Shown in pieces: positions 1-11,500 of a stretch of DNA of 64,000 nucleotides (its first letter is position 1; each line of letters opens with the position of its first letter). The translations under genes and the position numbers were made by a program. Source of the DNA: Gyrodactylus bullatarudis (taxonomy: Eukaryota > Platyhelminthes > Monogenea > Gyrodactylidea > Gyrodactylidae); NCBI GenBank assembly GCA_012064415.1, contig SSNU01000038.1:285630-349629 (forward strand), written 5' to 3'. Below the pieces are notes generated by a model that did no database searches, had not been told where the DNA came from, and saw only the letters and a program-made list of their open reading frames with translations.

Positions 1-1252
1 GTGTATTCATATATATATGAATGAATTTATAGTAAAGAATATTCAAGTATAATATACCATCATATACAAATAGGCTTTCTCTGTGTGTGTATGGACAATG
101 AAAACATTCCTGATATGATAGTAGCCTGGTTGCAATGAACAATTTTTTATTCAAAAATTTACATATACAAAATACATATCTTGGATGTTGATTTTTAGCT
201 TTTTCTATTTGTTTAATATTCATTCAAGGGACACTTAAAGGTAAAGAGATAGAGAACACAAATCTCTTGATACACTCATGTAGAGAATACTGTAACAAGA
301 TGAATCTCAAGACAAACAAAAGTTTGAAACTTGAACAAATTGAAGATTTGCAACCAATCTACTGGACATTGTAATGAAATATGAGAATAAATTATTTTAC
401 ATTATTGATTAACGACAAACTAAAATGGTTGCAGATGTATTTTTCTCTCATTTTTTAATACAGAATAAATAATCCATTAAGATTTACGAAACATGGGTGA
501 ATTGTTTTACTTTTATTGAGCCATTATAACAAAATTGTTAAAAAAATTATCACAATTGACTTATAAATGAATGAATGATGATATCCGTAGAATAATAATA
601 ATAGTCAACAAACATCAGCTAATTTATCACATACAAATCTTATTACAACTCTTCTTAATTTATAGTTCAGATACAGTAAGTTGGACAATTCAAGATTAAT
701 CATACTGTGTACATTTATTTTTGCTTTGCTCACAGAATTGATGAGTCCAATGTTTCAGTGAGTCTAATGTGCGATACATTCAGGCTGAAACCCAAAATAA
801 ATCCAGATTACGCTATATTTATAGAGTACAATTGAAAAGATGAAAAACTGCATTTAATTTTATTTCCTTAATGTCGTTGTTTGATAATGGTTTGTTAAGA
901 ATTATGATGACACATTAAGGGAATACAGAACTGTCTTGACTTGGGAGTGTAAAGCCACATGTATTAACCCTCTCGGTCCCATGGCCAAAATCTAATGATT
1001 TCTCAAATTTTATTTCTTGTAATCCTACTAATTAGACCCTTTTGATCAAGGTTTGTTTCTATCCTTTTTTGACAGATGACTTCTTCATGCACTTTTTGTT
1101 GAGGTCGTAATACGTCCGATGGGGACTTGTAAGCGACTAAATGTTTAATACATTGATAAGCATATCTTTATTATTTAAACTGGTTAAATTAGAGAACAGT
1201 TGCCCCTCTTATTTCTCTCTAAGTTTACTTTGAATCGTGTTGGTCTTTTTTC
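1..1252. other. Intergenic AT-rich sequence, no gene recognised
   Basis: No supported coding region. A lone TTAACCCTCTCGGTCCC at 964-980 resembles a piggyBac-like end, but no partner was found. Confidence 0.4.
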
Positions 1253-1385
1253 TATCAATGACATGAAAACTCACCGCAAGAAATTCGTTTTCATTTCATC
1301 AATGTTGAAAAGCCCTTAGTCTCTTTGTCATTGAGAAAAATTACTGGAAAACAAGAGAGGGCAAATGTTCTATAGATTAGACGTT
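1253..1385. repeat. Dispersed repeat, inverse copy at 60925-61050
   Basis: CTCACCGCAAG, GAAAAGCCCTTAGTCTCT and CTATAGATTAG match the reverse complement of 60925-61050 over about 125 bp. I do not recognise the family. Confidence 0.65.
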
Positions 1386-1794
1386 AAACTTTGAGAGGTA
1401 AATGGTTCAAATCAGACTAAATACTCCTATTCGAAAGATTGAGGATTTCTTCACCCTTTTCTTTGTATGATTTGCGGATTATTATTCTCAGGATCTGCTT
1501 CCAATCTTCTTTTTCTAGATCCAAAAGTTTGGCATAAAGAGGGTAATGTGAAATTATGAGTTGATATAATTAAGTTTTTCTGGAAATACTGTAGTCTTCG
1601 CCTTAGATTTGACGCAAAGAATACGAGATTTCTGAATAATTTTTTATTGCTAACTAATCAAATAATATCTTGAGAAAAAAGATAAAGTTCAATTTAGGAA
1701 GAAAAAATTATTTTTCTAATGAATAATAAACTGCTGCACTATTCATTAGTTAGAAAACCCTAGGGGTACGTCACAGCATATAGAAATATTAATA

Positions 1795-1990
1795 ATTCGA
1801 GCTGCATAGAGTGTTGGATGAATTGATTGAGCATTGGAAAATGCGAGAGGTCCTAGGTTCAAATCTCAGGTTGTGGCATACTGACGAGTCCAAAAGAAGA
1901 CGAAACGCGCGTATATGTATACTTAGATTATTACTAAATGCTCTGTGAATTTCTTTCGTTTACATTTTCATTTCATACTATAGATTTGCT
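1795..1990 (+). repeat. tRNA-derived SINE carrying a hammerhead ribozyme
   Basis: The head resembles a tRNA gene: an A-box-like TGGATGAATTGATTGAGC at 1815-1832 and a B-box GGTTCAAATCT at 1856-1866, about 41 bp apart, as in pol III type 2 promoters. A hammerhead ribozyme follows directly (1876-1918). The downstream body (AAATGCTCTGTGAATTTCTT) is shared with a minus-strand copy at about 17085-17345. Exact 5' and 3' ends and target duplications were not resolved. Confidence 0.75.
1876..1918 (+). ncRNA. Type I hammerhead ribozyme in SINE
   Basis: Stem I pairs GCATA (1876-1880) with TATGT (1914-1918), five pairs including one G-U. Core CTGACGA is at 1881-1887. Stem II GTCC/AGAC (1888-1891/1898-1901) closes an AAAAGA loop with one C-A mismatch. 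GAAA is at 1902-1905. Stem III is ACG-CG-CGT (1905-1912). The cleavage triplet GTA puts the scissile bond between 1913 and 1914. All catalytic-core bases (C3 U4 G5 A6, G8 A9, G12 A13 A14, A15.1-U16.1) are present. It closely resembles the hammerheads of schistosome Sm-alpha SINE-like repeats (from memory of that family). Confidence 0.85.
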
Positions 1991-4606
1991 GAAAAATTAG
2001 ATTTCAACGATATTTCTGTCATTAAAAAAACAAAATCAAAGGCACAATTATATAGAAATGAAAATTTTATTTAAAACTCAGAGATTGTTCAATTTGATTC
2101 AGAAAGATTCATTCAAACCTGAAAAAAACTCTGTATTAACTTATAAATTTTAATTCAGTTGCGGGACAGACTATAAGGAAACTTTCAACAAAATCATGGG
2201 GATTACACCATAGATGTATGGGTCAAATCAAGATCCTTTGTAAAAAATGATGTTGATAAAAACCATTTTAGTTGGCCTGCCTGGCTGATCAATCATGGGA
2301 TTAAAATAGTATAACTCTAAGAAAAGGATCGAGTTACCCAAAATGTATCGACTCTATTCTTCTTTTCGGAACTGACATTAAGACGATTACAGAATCGTAT
2401 TATATAGACTCAAATTTGATTACTAAACTCCCTAACACCTCTCTGATTCTTCAAAAACTTAGTTTCTCACACTTCTAAATTTTACCCTTGAAAGCATGAG
2501 TTAAACGCAAAACTATATGCACCAATGAATTTTTTGTAAAATTTTGATGAATTTGAATATTTTTGACGATATATTACGTACCAAGTTCTTCGGACTGGAG
2601 TGGCCAATGAGTTTCACAACCGACTGTAGAATAACTGATTTCTTGAACAGAAGAAAATGGAAAATATCTTTCTCTATGACTACTAAAAACTACTACTTCT
2701 TGTGATAAAGTTTTATTTCATCATCGAAATTTTCAGAACGACGTAAATATTTTGGAATCGAAATTTATTTAAAAACTAACATTTTGAAGAAAATTGAATT
2801 TCGAAATTTGAGCTGGCAATTTTTGTTGATTCTAATGCAGGAAAAATATATTTAAAATAACTCCTTGGCACAATGTAAATTATAAAAACTTAGATCAATA
2901 TATTGATACTATACAGAACAAAAGTCCTCGAGAGAGAATCCTAAATAAACTTTGATCTGATAAAGTGCGTGAAAATCATTCGTGGAAATTTGATTTATCA
3001 ATATTAGAGTAGGCCAAAATTTTAAACTTTTCCCAGACATAATCTCAATTTGAAGATAATCGAAAACTAAGCATTTTTTCCTATAAAACCATGCGTTCTC
3101 GATTTTGTGAGGAAATACAAAATCTCAATTGAAAATGACAACGCGCCAAGAATTTTTCAATGAATTTTACTACGAGAAAGGACAAAATTAAGATTTTTGA
3201 ATAGTTTTTGCAATATTTTGAGTTAAAAAAGGGCTTATACTATTATAAGCTTATTGAAAAATTGAGTTTTTTTCACATGTTGAAAGAAATCCCTAGGAAA
3301 TTAGTTAAATTCTGATGAAGGGAAAATGGCAATTTGTAAATCAGAACATGGAAAATTTACACTTTGATCTTCGAAAATGTGCTTCTCTCGGTTAAAACAA
3401 CAATTTTTGATTAAGGCAAGGAACGCTGTTCAGGAAAAATAAGATTTTGCAGTACCCTAATTAAATCCCGAACCAAAAGAATTTTAATAGCTTGATAAAC
3501 ATTATGAGTTTTGAGAAGCACCTCTGATTAGGTTTTTTTTAAAACTGGTTGATCGTCGAATTTAAAACTATTAGTATGACCTAACTATAAGTGAGATTTA
3601 CCCCTAAAAAATTTACTTGTAATTTCAAAAAAAAAAAACTTGGAAATACTACGTAAACAAATTTCAACACGATACTCTTTTTCATAATGTTCAAATGTAA
3701 GCAACTCTCTAAGGATATTCAAAAATTTAGTGATTTCATAGAAAAAAAACATTGAAAATTGAGTGACAATTTAGGATTAATACAGATTTTTTGAAGCTGA
3801 TGGTTATTTCGGAAAATTCGGTACAAAAATAAGGTTAAAGATTTCACTCATCCTTGATGATCTCATTAGACTAGGGTAAAATTATTTTTTCACTGAACAA
3901 ATCACGAAAGTACTTACTATTCTCATAGATTTGATTGATTACTCAATAAAAATATTAGCTAGAAAGTTCTGATTCGAAGCAATACTAAAAAGTTATTACT
4001 AATAACTTATTGGTAAAAACTGATAAAAAAGAAGATACTCGCTTGATATCGACTTTCGTTTCATAAATATATGTTAACTCTAAAAAGGACCCTAAAGAAA
4101 ATATATTTTCCATCAAGAGTTCTATCGTAGTCTAAAATTCTTGGAATACAAATTAAGCCTTTTAAAAAATTTATCTGACAATAAATAGTGATATTGAATG
4201 GATGCTTTTCTCTAATTTAGTTGCATCAAATGATTTAGTAAAATTAAAAGTTGATATTCTTAAGAGGCATTTAAGGAATGCAAAGTTGGCCGAATTTGCG
4301 AAAAAACACTTTTACACAAAGTCTTGATGAATTTTATCATCAAAAAATGTATGAATTCAATTTATGAATTTCTATATAAGCAAATGCGCCGAATTGAGTT
4401 TATATGAATGACGTTAGATACCCTGCAACATAAAGGTTTTTATTGAGAGTAGGATCCATTATCTTTAGATTCAGGAAGAAATTTTCACAAATCTGTGATT
4501 TAAATCATAGGATTTGAGAGATGATTTAGAGTATTTTTCACACATGAATTTCTAACTATTTGAAAAGAATTCACCACTTTAACAACCAATATCAGGAAAT
4601 ATTAAC
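1991..4606. other. Intergenic AT-rich sequence, nothing recognised
   Basis: No coding region, RNA gene or clear repeat was identified in these 2.6 kb. Confidence 0.5.
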
Positions 4607-4614
4607 CTTATCAG

Positions 4615-5118
4615 TAGAGCTGCCGAAATCGGGCATGAATTTCAATTGAAAAGGGCATTTTTATTTTAACGTTGTGGCAAAAAAGGGCAACATGAAACAC
4701 GCTACTGCTAAGTAGTTTTAGTTAAATAATATTCTTCTTGATAGTATGACTTGACATGATATTTGGCCAACAGATATATATGAATGTAAGATTTGATTGA
4801 ATGACTAATGAGACTGTTCTATGAATCAGACAGGGCTTACAGGTTTCACGAAGAAGAAAATAGAATTTTAAGCCTTGAGATTTTTTGTGATTGTTATCGT
4901 TGATTTTGTATCGAAACTATCTTAGTTACAACCTTGATTAGGGCAAAAAAAGGCTTAAAATTTGAAAAAAGGGGGCATTAAATTTAATATGGCAAAAAAA
5001 TGACAAAAATTCTCGGTTTATGCTTCACCTCATCAAACTTCTGATACTAGGAAAATAAAGAAAATAAAATTTCTTGCTCTGCATTCAAAATGGCAAAAAT
5101 GGCATTTTTGCAGCTCTA
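4615..5118. mobile_element. hAT-like MITE, 504 bp
   Basis: Ends are TAGAGCTGCCGAAAT on the left and the inverse (GCAGCTCTA) on the right. An 8-bp target duplication CTTATCAG is perfect (4607-4614 and 5119-5126). The 8-bp duplication and the TAGRGCTGC-type end fit the hAT superfamily. It has no gene. It lies downstream of TAPT1. Confidence 0.82.
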
Positions 5119-5525
5119 CTTATCAGTCATTGTACATAAATATATCAAGCCTTTTTCTTATTTAAAACAAGCTATTTACTTATAAGTAGAAACACTATTT
5201 AGTATACAAAATAAGATATACAATATTGAATATTGATAATAAAGATTTTATGAAGACATAAGTTGCCGTGTTTCCTCAAAAAAGAGTTTTGAAATAATAT
5301 TTCATTTATTACGACACCTTTTTTTATAAAAATAATCCGAGTATGTTTTTACTGACACAATAGATAATTAATTAATACACATGTTCGTTTAATTAATTGT
5401 TCTAGTTGCAAAGTTTGAGGAGAATCCTGGATATTTTTCACCGATTTAGCAAATTCAATAATCTTAATTCAAAAATAATCTGATTATTTTTTAGTGTTGG
5501 GGATGTGAAAAGATTGATTTTTTTG

Positions 5526-8500
5526 TCAGGATATCTGTCCACCATGCATCTGGTAACGATCAATGTCGGCCAAAGGTTGCTTGACAAAACTCGACGACAG
5601 AAATGATGATTCATCTTCAAAATTGGCACGAGTGGAATCCTCTCCAGGTCCATTAACACAACTCTGCTTATCACCCTCAGACTTTGTGTCGGCCTGGCCA
5701 ACTTGATGGTTATCATTTGATCTGCAATCATCTTTTTCCTGAAAATATTAAACAATGATATTTTATTCCATAAAAAGGATTTTTGAAAATGGTTACAAAG
5801 TTGAAAAATTGTCATGTTCTATTTTGTTTTCACTCTTGAATTTTAATGAGAAAATCGAGATTTTCTGAAGATGTTTGGAGTACAAAATTTTTGGCAATTT
5901 CAAGATGAGAGAGGAATCAGAAATCATTTTTCAGAATCATCATTAAAGATAAAGAAACCAATTATCATTATTGAATTTTTGTATTGACCGTCAATTTAAA
6001 ACTGATCTATCAAATTTTAACGAAGATAATTCAAATTAATTAGCCTTGGTGATAGTATTCAACTTTTAAACCCAAGGATAGTTTTAACCAATCAGAGGAA
6101 ATTGTTCATTTTCTATATTTCACTATAAACTCCTTCCCTTTCACAAAATTTTCAAGTGTAGTAAAAATAGTCTGAAAATGGGATGTAGACTCTCGCATGA
6201 AATTTGATTGTTTCCTAATATCTGTACGACCCTTTTTGGTTCCCTTGTCTTATGATGATTCTGAAAAATAACGTTTCATCTCTCTCACGTCTCAAAATCC
6301 CAAAAATTTCAAAAGCTTATAAAAAATAATAATAAATTCTCAAATTCATCGAGAATTGCTTTCTCCTACAACGTGAAAAAAGCGGGTCTGCTGTACGATG
6401 ACTCAGTGAGGAAGAGTATGACATAGTTTTTTGGTTTGGTAGATAGAGGGGTCTCTCAATTGTGAAAACGACTTTTCGTATTGATTTTCCAAAAAATTGA
6501 AATGAGTTGAAAAAAATCAGAAACTGGTTTCAAATTCGATCACAATTGCTCCAAGGCAATATTTTGGAATGGAAATTACCCAGCTGAATCAACTTTTGAT
6601 TCTTTATCGAATAGTGTTTAATTTATTGAGTTAGGATCCAAAATTGTGAACTCTTTTATTTTAAAAGATATGACTTAGAAAATCATTCTGGAAATAGAGA
6701 GCTAGAAACAGATGACATGTTCAAATTGAAATAAGAAAGATAGAAGCATTCAAAGTGGATCTTAAATTCGGAGTATTACTCATTAGTAGATGGGTTAAAA
6801 TATTTTAGTCAGTTCCTCTTCTTTATATACTTTTTTTAGGAAGTTCACTGTATTATCATGATCACTACAAGATTTTTTATCAAATACTCAGAAGAGGTGT
6901 TTTATTCAAAAAAATTACCTCAACAATTTGGTTAAATTAGTTTTTCGGCATTAACTCCATTTACAATGAAAGCGGATAAACTTACAACATTTTCATTGAA
7001 CTCATCTGATGAGAAACCATCAGGGTTTGGATAATCTCTAAATATTTCATTAATTCTCGATTCATCAAAGTCGAAATAATCATTCTGGGTACTGTTGGAA
7101 TGAGTAGCACCGCGTGTAGATGAATGTCTACTCCTTAGATGAAGGCCACTATTGTTAACAGATAATGGAATATGATTGTAAGAATGATACTGAGGGTTAG
7201 CAGAAATTGATGAAGGCGGCGATGGCGAGGAAGGAAAGTTAATTGGACCGGGAGTCTTGTCACGAATGGGAGAGGATTGTCGAAAGTGTCGACACATTCT
7301 AGATCCAGAAGGGCTTGCAGATCGTTTCAGGTCATGGCCCTTGAAGCGGAGAAGCTCTCTAGGACTAATGGCACAAAAAGAGTCTGAATGTACCCGTTTA
7401 CCATGGTCAATTTGTTGGTTATTATGAGACATTGTTTGAGCTTCTGTTTGCATAATGTTTTTGCAGTTTTGGTGTTGAGCTTTCTCCTCAAATTGAACAT
7501 TTTGATTATTTAGATTATGATCTCCTCCTATTCTTACCTTGTTAGGTAATGCTGAAGCATGGTTTTGTTCGTCCAACTTGGTTTTTATATACTTCTGAAC
7601 AATTTGGAATGCCTTATTAAGGAGGATGAGATTTGTGAGGATTTTCACAATGAATAATCTGAAAAATGAATACACTTAGAAAATCGTAAAAATTAACTTT
7701 TTTCAAAATCACGAATGAATTGATTTTTCATTTCAAAATTTGGTTCATATTCATCATGATCAGGGCATCTAAAAATATGCCAATTTTCTTGGAATATATT
7801 CTCTAAAATATTCTACATAAATATGCTTTTTATATGCCAAAAAATCTGTGAAAAAGCTAGAAATAATTTCTCTTATAAATAAATCAATCAGTATTCTTAG
7901 CATAAATAACCTAAAAGCTATTTCTGGGCAAAATTTGCCAACAAGCTTATCAGTGATTCATGAATAAATTCTCAAAATGTAAAAGAATTTTCTATGAAAA
8001 GAGTAGAATGTGATAAAGTGTCACGTTTTGCAAATTGAAAGTGAATATCTAACGGAGTTTTGTTAGATTGTCATGGAAAATTAATGTGTTTAGAACAGAC
8101 AGACTTAGAGACCTTCGATATGATTATGTTGTATTAGGATAGAAAGAGAATGGAAATTATATAGGAAATTATAGGGCTTAAAGTAATACGAATTTTTTAA
8201 TTTCTATGGAAAGATTACATAAAACCAGAAATACATCAAGATTTAGAATCAGAGAAAAATGATCTAAAATTAGTTTTATAATAAAATTTATTAAAACTTA
8301 GGTCAACTTAGGACCATGGCTGAGAATCCTAATATTGACCTAAGTTTTAATAAATTTTATTATAAAACATCAAGATTTATTATTTTAAATATACGAAATT
8401 CTATACTGAAAAGTTAGATCTTATCATTGGCTGGTTTATGGCATCTCATAAAAATATTTCCATAAAATCAATGGAAAATATTCCAAATATATGCATAATA

Positions 8501-11500
8501 TGCATAACTACTCTGAAGTATTTCGATGATTAATAAGGAAAAAACTCACGTGAAAATAGTTAAAGGGATAAAAATTAGCATCCTTTGACTACCAATGGTT
8601 GTATAAATCATGAGATTAATTAGACATGCCAATGGTATTGGTGTAAGACCCATACGTCGAGATAAAACTTCAAGATAATCACCGTTATGCTATTAGATTA
8701 TGGATGATTTTCATTAGATAATACAATGCAGTTGAGAGTCTTGAACTAACTTGACCTTGACGTAATTTCAACATGTCATAAGCAATACTGACTTGGTATT
8801 CCTGGTAAACCTAAAGGGGAATTGAATTTGAGTGGCCAAATTTTTCGAATTTAACTTTTTTATTCAAAATTTCGAAATTAAGTAACGAATTAACATCGTA
8901 AATTTGAAGTAACGAATACTCTTTGTCTAATCGAGCTTTAACCTGATGGATGACATGTGATAGATCTAGATTCCAGATGCGAATTAACCAAATGGGATTA
9001 AGCGCTTAAATTATTTGTCTTGCTTGAGAATCCTGATTTTCGCGAATATATTATCATTTTGCTGACTAATGTCTTGCAATTTGTCAAATGTAGTTACAGT
9101 CAATCAGGATCTTCGCGTATAGTGGAATGAGAAGACATCAAACGAGTTTCATGTATAGTAGAATTTTTAAAATTATGCTTCGGTCTATAATGTAAATTTA
9201 GGCCCCTAATAAAAATTCGTATTGCTGGAGTAGGTAATGCCGAGCTTCTTCGAAGACATTTGAATTTGTTGGTGAGTCGGAACTCATTTTGAGGATTTGA
9301 AGATAAGACGAGTAATTAGTGATAATGCTTTTATTTCGCCGGATCTCATCAGACTCTTACACCGGCTTGATTTATATATTAAATTAATTAACAAAAGTGT
9401 ATCCTCTTATTGGTTGGTTTGGGAATGCGATTGGGGAGGGAGTGGGGTTTCTCTTGTTGTTGTGAGCAATTACGAGTTCGGTCTTCTTTTTATGTAGGGA
9501 TCAATTCAAAAATTCGTATGTCTCAGTGTAAAACCTCACATGGGTATGTGTAGGGACCTAAATTTACATTATAGACCGAAGCATAAATTTAAAAATTCCA
9601 CTATACATGAAATTTGTTTGACGATCTGACTTCACTGATTGACTGTAATTTAAAAAAATACAAACAAAAAACTCACATTGGCAGGAATGAAATTGAACTT
9701 TGTGATGAAAGCATGTTTAACCCAGTCAACAATGATTTCTGCAAAGAACAGACAGAACCCATTGAATAGCAATTCAACGATATAATCTAGAAATTGATTA
9801 ATTCAGATTAAAGTTAAGTAAAATAATGAAAAACCAGTCAGAACTTCTGACTCAGAAGTGTATTTAACTATGATTGGTTCAAAATATTTCACTCTTGTTT
9901 TAATTGTTTGCAGGTTCGAAATTATTACATTAAATTAAATTTATAATAGCTTTTTTAATATATCTGTTATTCAGAAATGAATTTTTTCAGCGTTGAAATT
10001 ACTATACAGTTAATAGTTGGGATTATAAATATTGATTTTCAATCATAAAAAATCCTCTTAAGAAATTGAAGCAAATAAAAATATGATGTTTAATAGAGTA
10101 TAAAACACTTGAAAATCAATGATTGTCAAAGAAATGATGATTTAAAAGCTTAAATTATCTGCATTAGAAACTATCCACTTGAAAAATTTCTAAAATTAGT
10201 TAAAGATGAACCTTGTCGATCAAATAAGAATTGGAGTCATGAATCAGCTGTAATATTACTTCAGCTATTACTGGTCAGTTAATCTCAAAAATATGAGTTA
10301 CTCAAAATTTCGGAGTAAATATCCGTTTACTAAAAGAAATGCTCACTTTTTAAAGAAAATAAAACAAATCCATGGATGATAAAATTAACTTACTCAACTC
10401 TAAATTGGATTTATCAAATGAGGTTAATGAAAAATATGGTCTGATAATTTTTACAAAGATAACATTTTTTATTAAGTATGAATATCTAGAATATCTGCAT
10501 TCTGATTGGTTATATTTTTAAAATATTCGTTTGGACCATCTTGCTAATGATTTTCTCTAGCTTTGGAGAGGACAGGGAATTTCCGAATTTGATGTTTAAT
10601 TTTAACTTAAATTTCTGTTAAAATTAAGTTTTCAAAGTCCTCGTTGCGAACTTTAGTTAGTAGAAGCATTCAATGCAGAATATCATGATGATTTTAAAGT
10701 TAACAGCCCTTGATTTTTTTCATTGAAGTCGTATCCTGAGAGCAAATTAAAGCGTATGATATTATGTTTTTATTAATTTTTTATTATATCAGAGATTGTG
10801 AAGGATATTCTTATTTTTTTAATGCAAAAAAGGTTTTTTTGGATTAAAAAAGGCAAAAGATGCATACTCAACTTGTGAACCAAGCTATCAGGAGATTTTT
10901 AATAACATTTTCAGGCTTAATACACCTGTTTTAGTCTATGAACAAAAAAAATAAAAAAAAGGCATTTGGTTGCCCTACCTTATTATTATTACAGATAAAG
11001 AGTAATTTGTCAGAAAAGAAGAGTAATCAATGATTACTAGGCAGTGAATTTTTGATAGGTTAAATAAAACTTGAATACAAGTTCTTTCCTTTCAAGGTCT
11101 TTAGTTTTATGTAACAGAGACTTTGATCTATACCATCTTATAATTGTGAAAAATGATTTGTTTATCAATTTTTTCCAAAGGCTTATTCATACGAGAGAAT
11201 AGAAAGTGAATTGATTGAATTAGAGGGCGTATCCATTAAAGGCCTGTGAGAAGGATAGTCCGTAGAATGAGTAAAGTTGTTTTTGGGTAGGACTATGAGT
11301 AATTTTTATAAAGAAGACATGATTTCTTGCGATATAAAAAAAATCTTGATAGATTTTGAAGATTTCCTCCCTTGTCGAAATACTATTCATGTTTTCTTTT
11401 TCATCTATTAGATTTTTAGTTTTTTTAATTAGATTGTGACTACTTTTATGATCTATATGAATAGAAAATATGAATTCATTCATGATAATTTTTATGTCGA

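Noticed and set aside
5438..5815. 125-codon minus-strand frame
   Set aside because: It overlaps the last TAPT1 exon (5738-5526), whose correct frame is different and ends with the conserved DIDRYQMHGG.
7000..7020. CTGATGAGAAAC as a hammerhead core
   Set aside because: It lies in TAPT1 coding sequence, with no room for stem II and no flanking stems.
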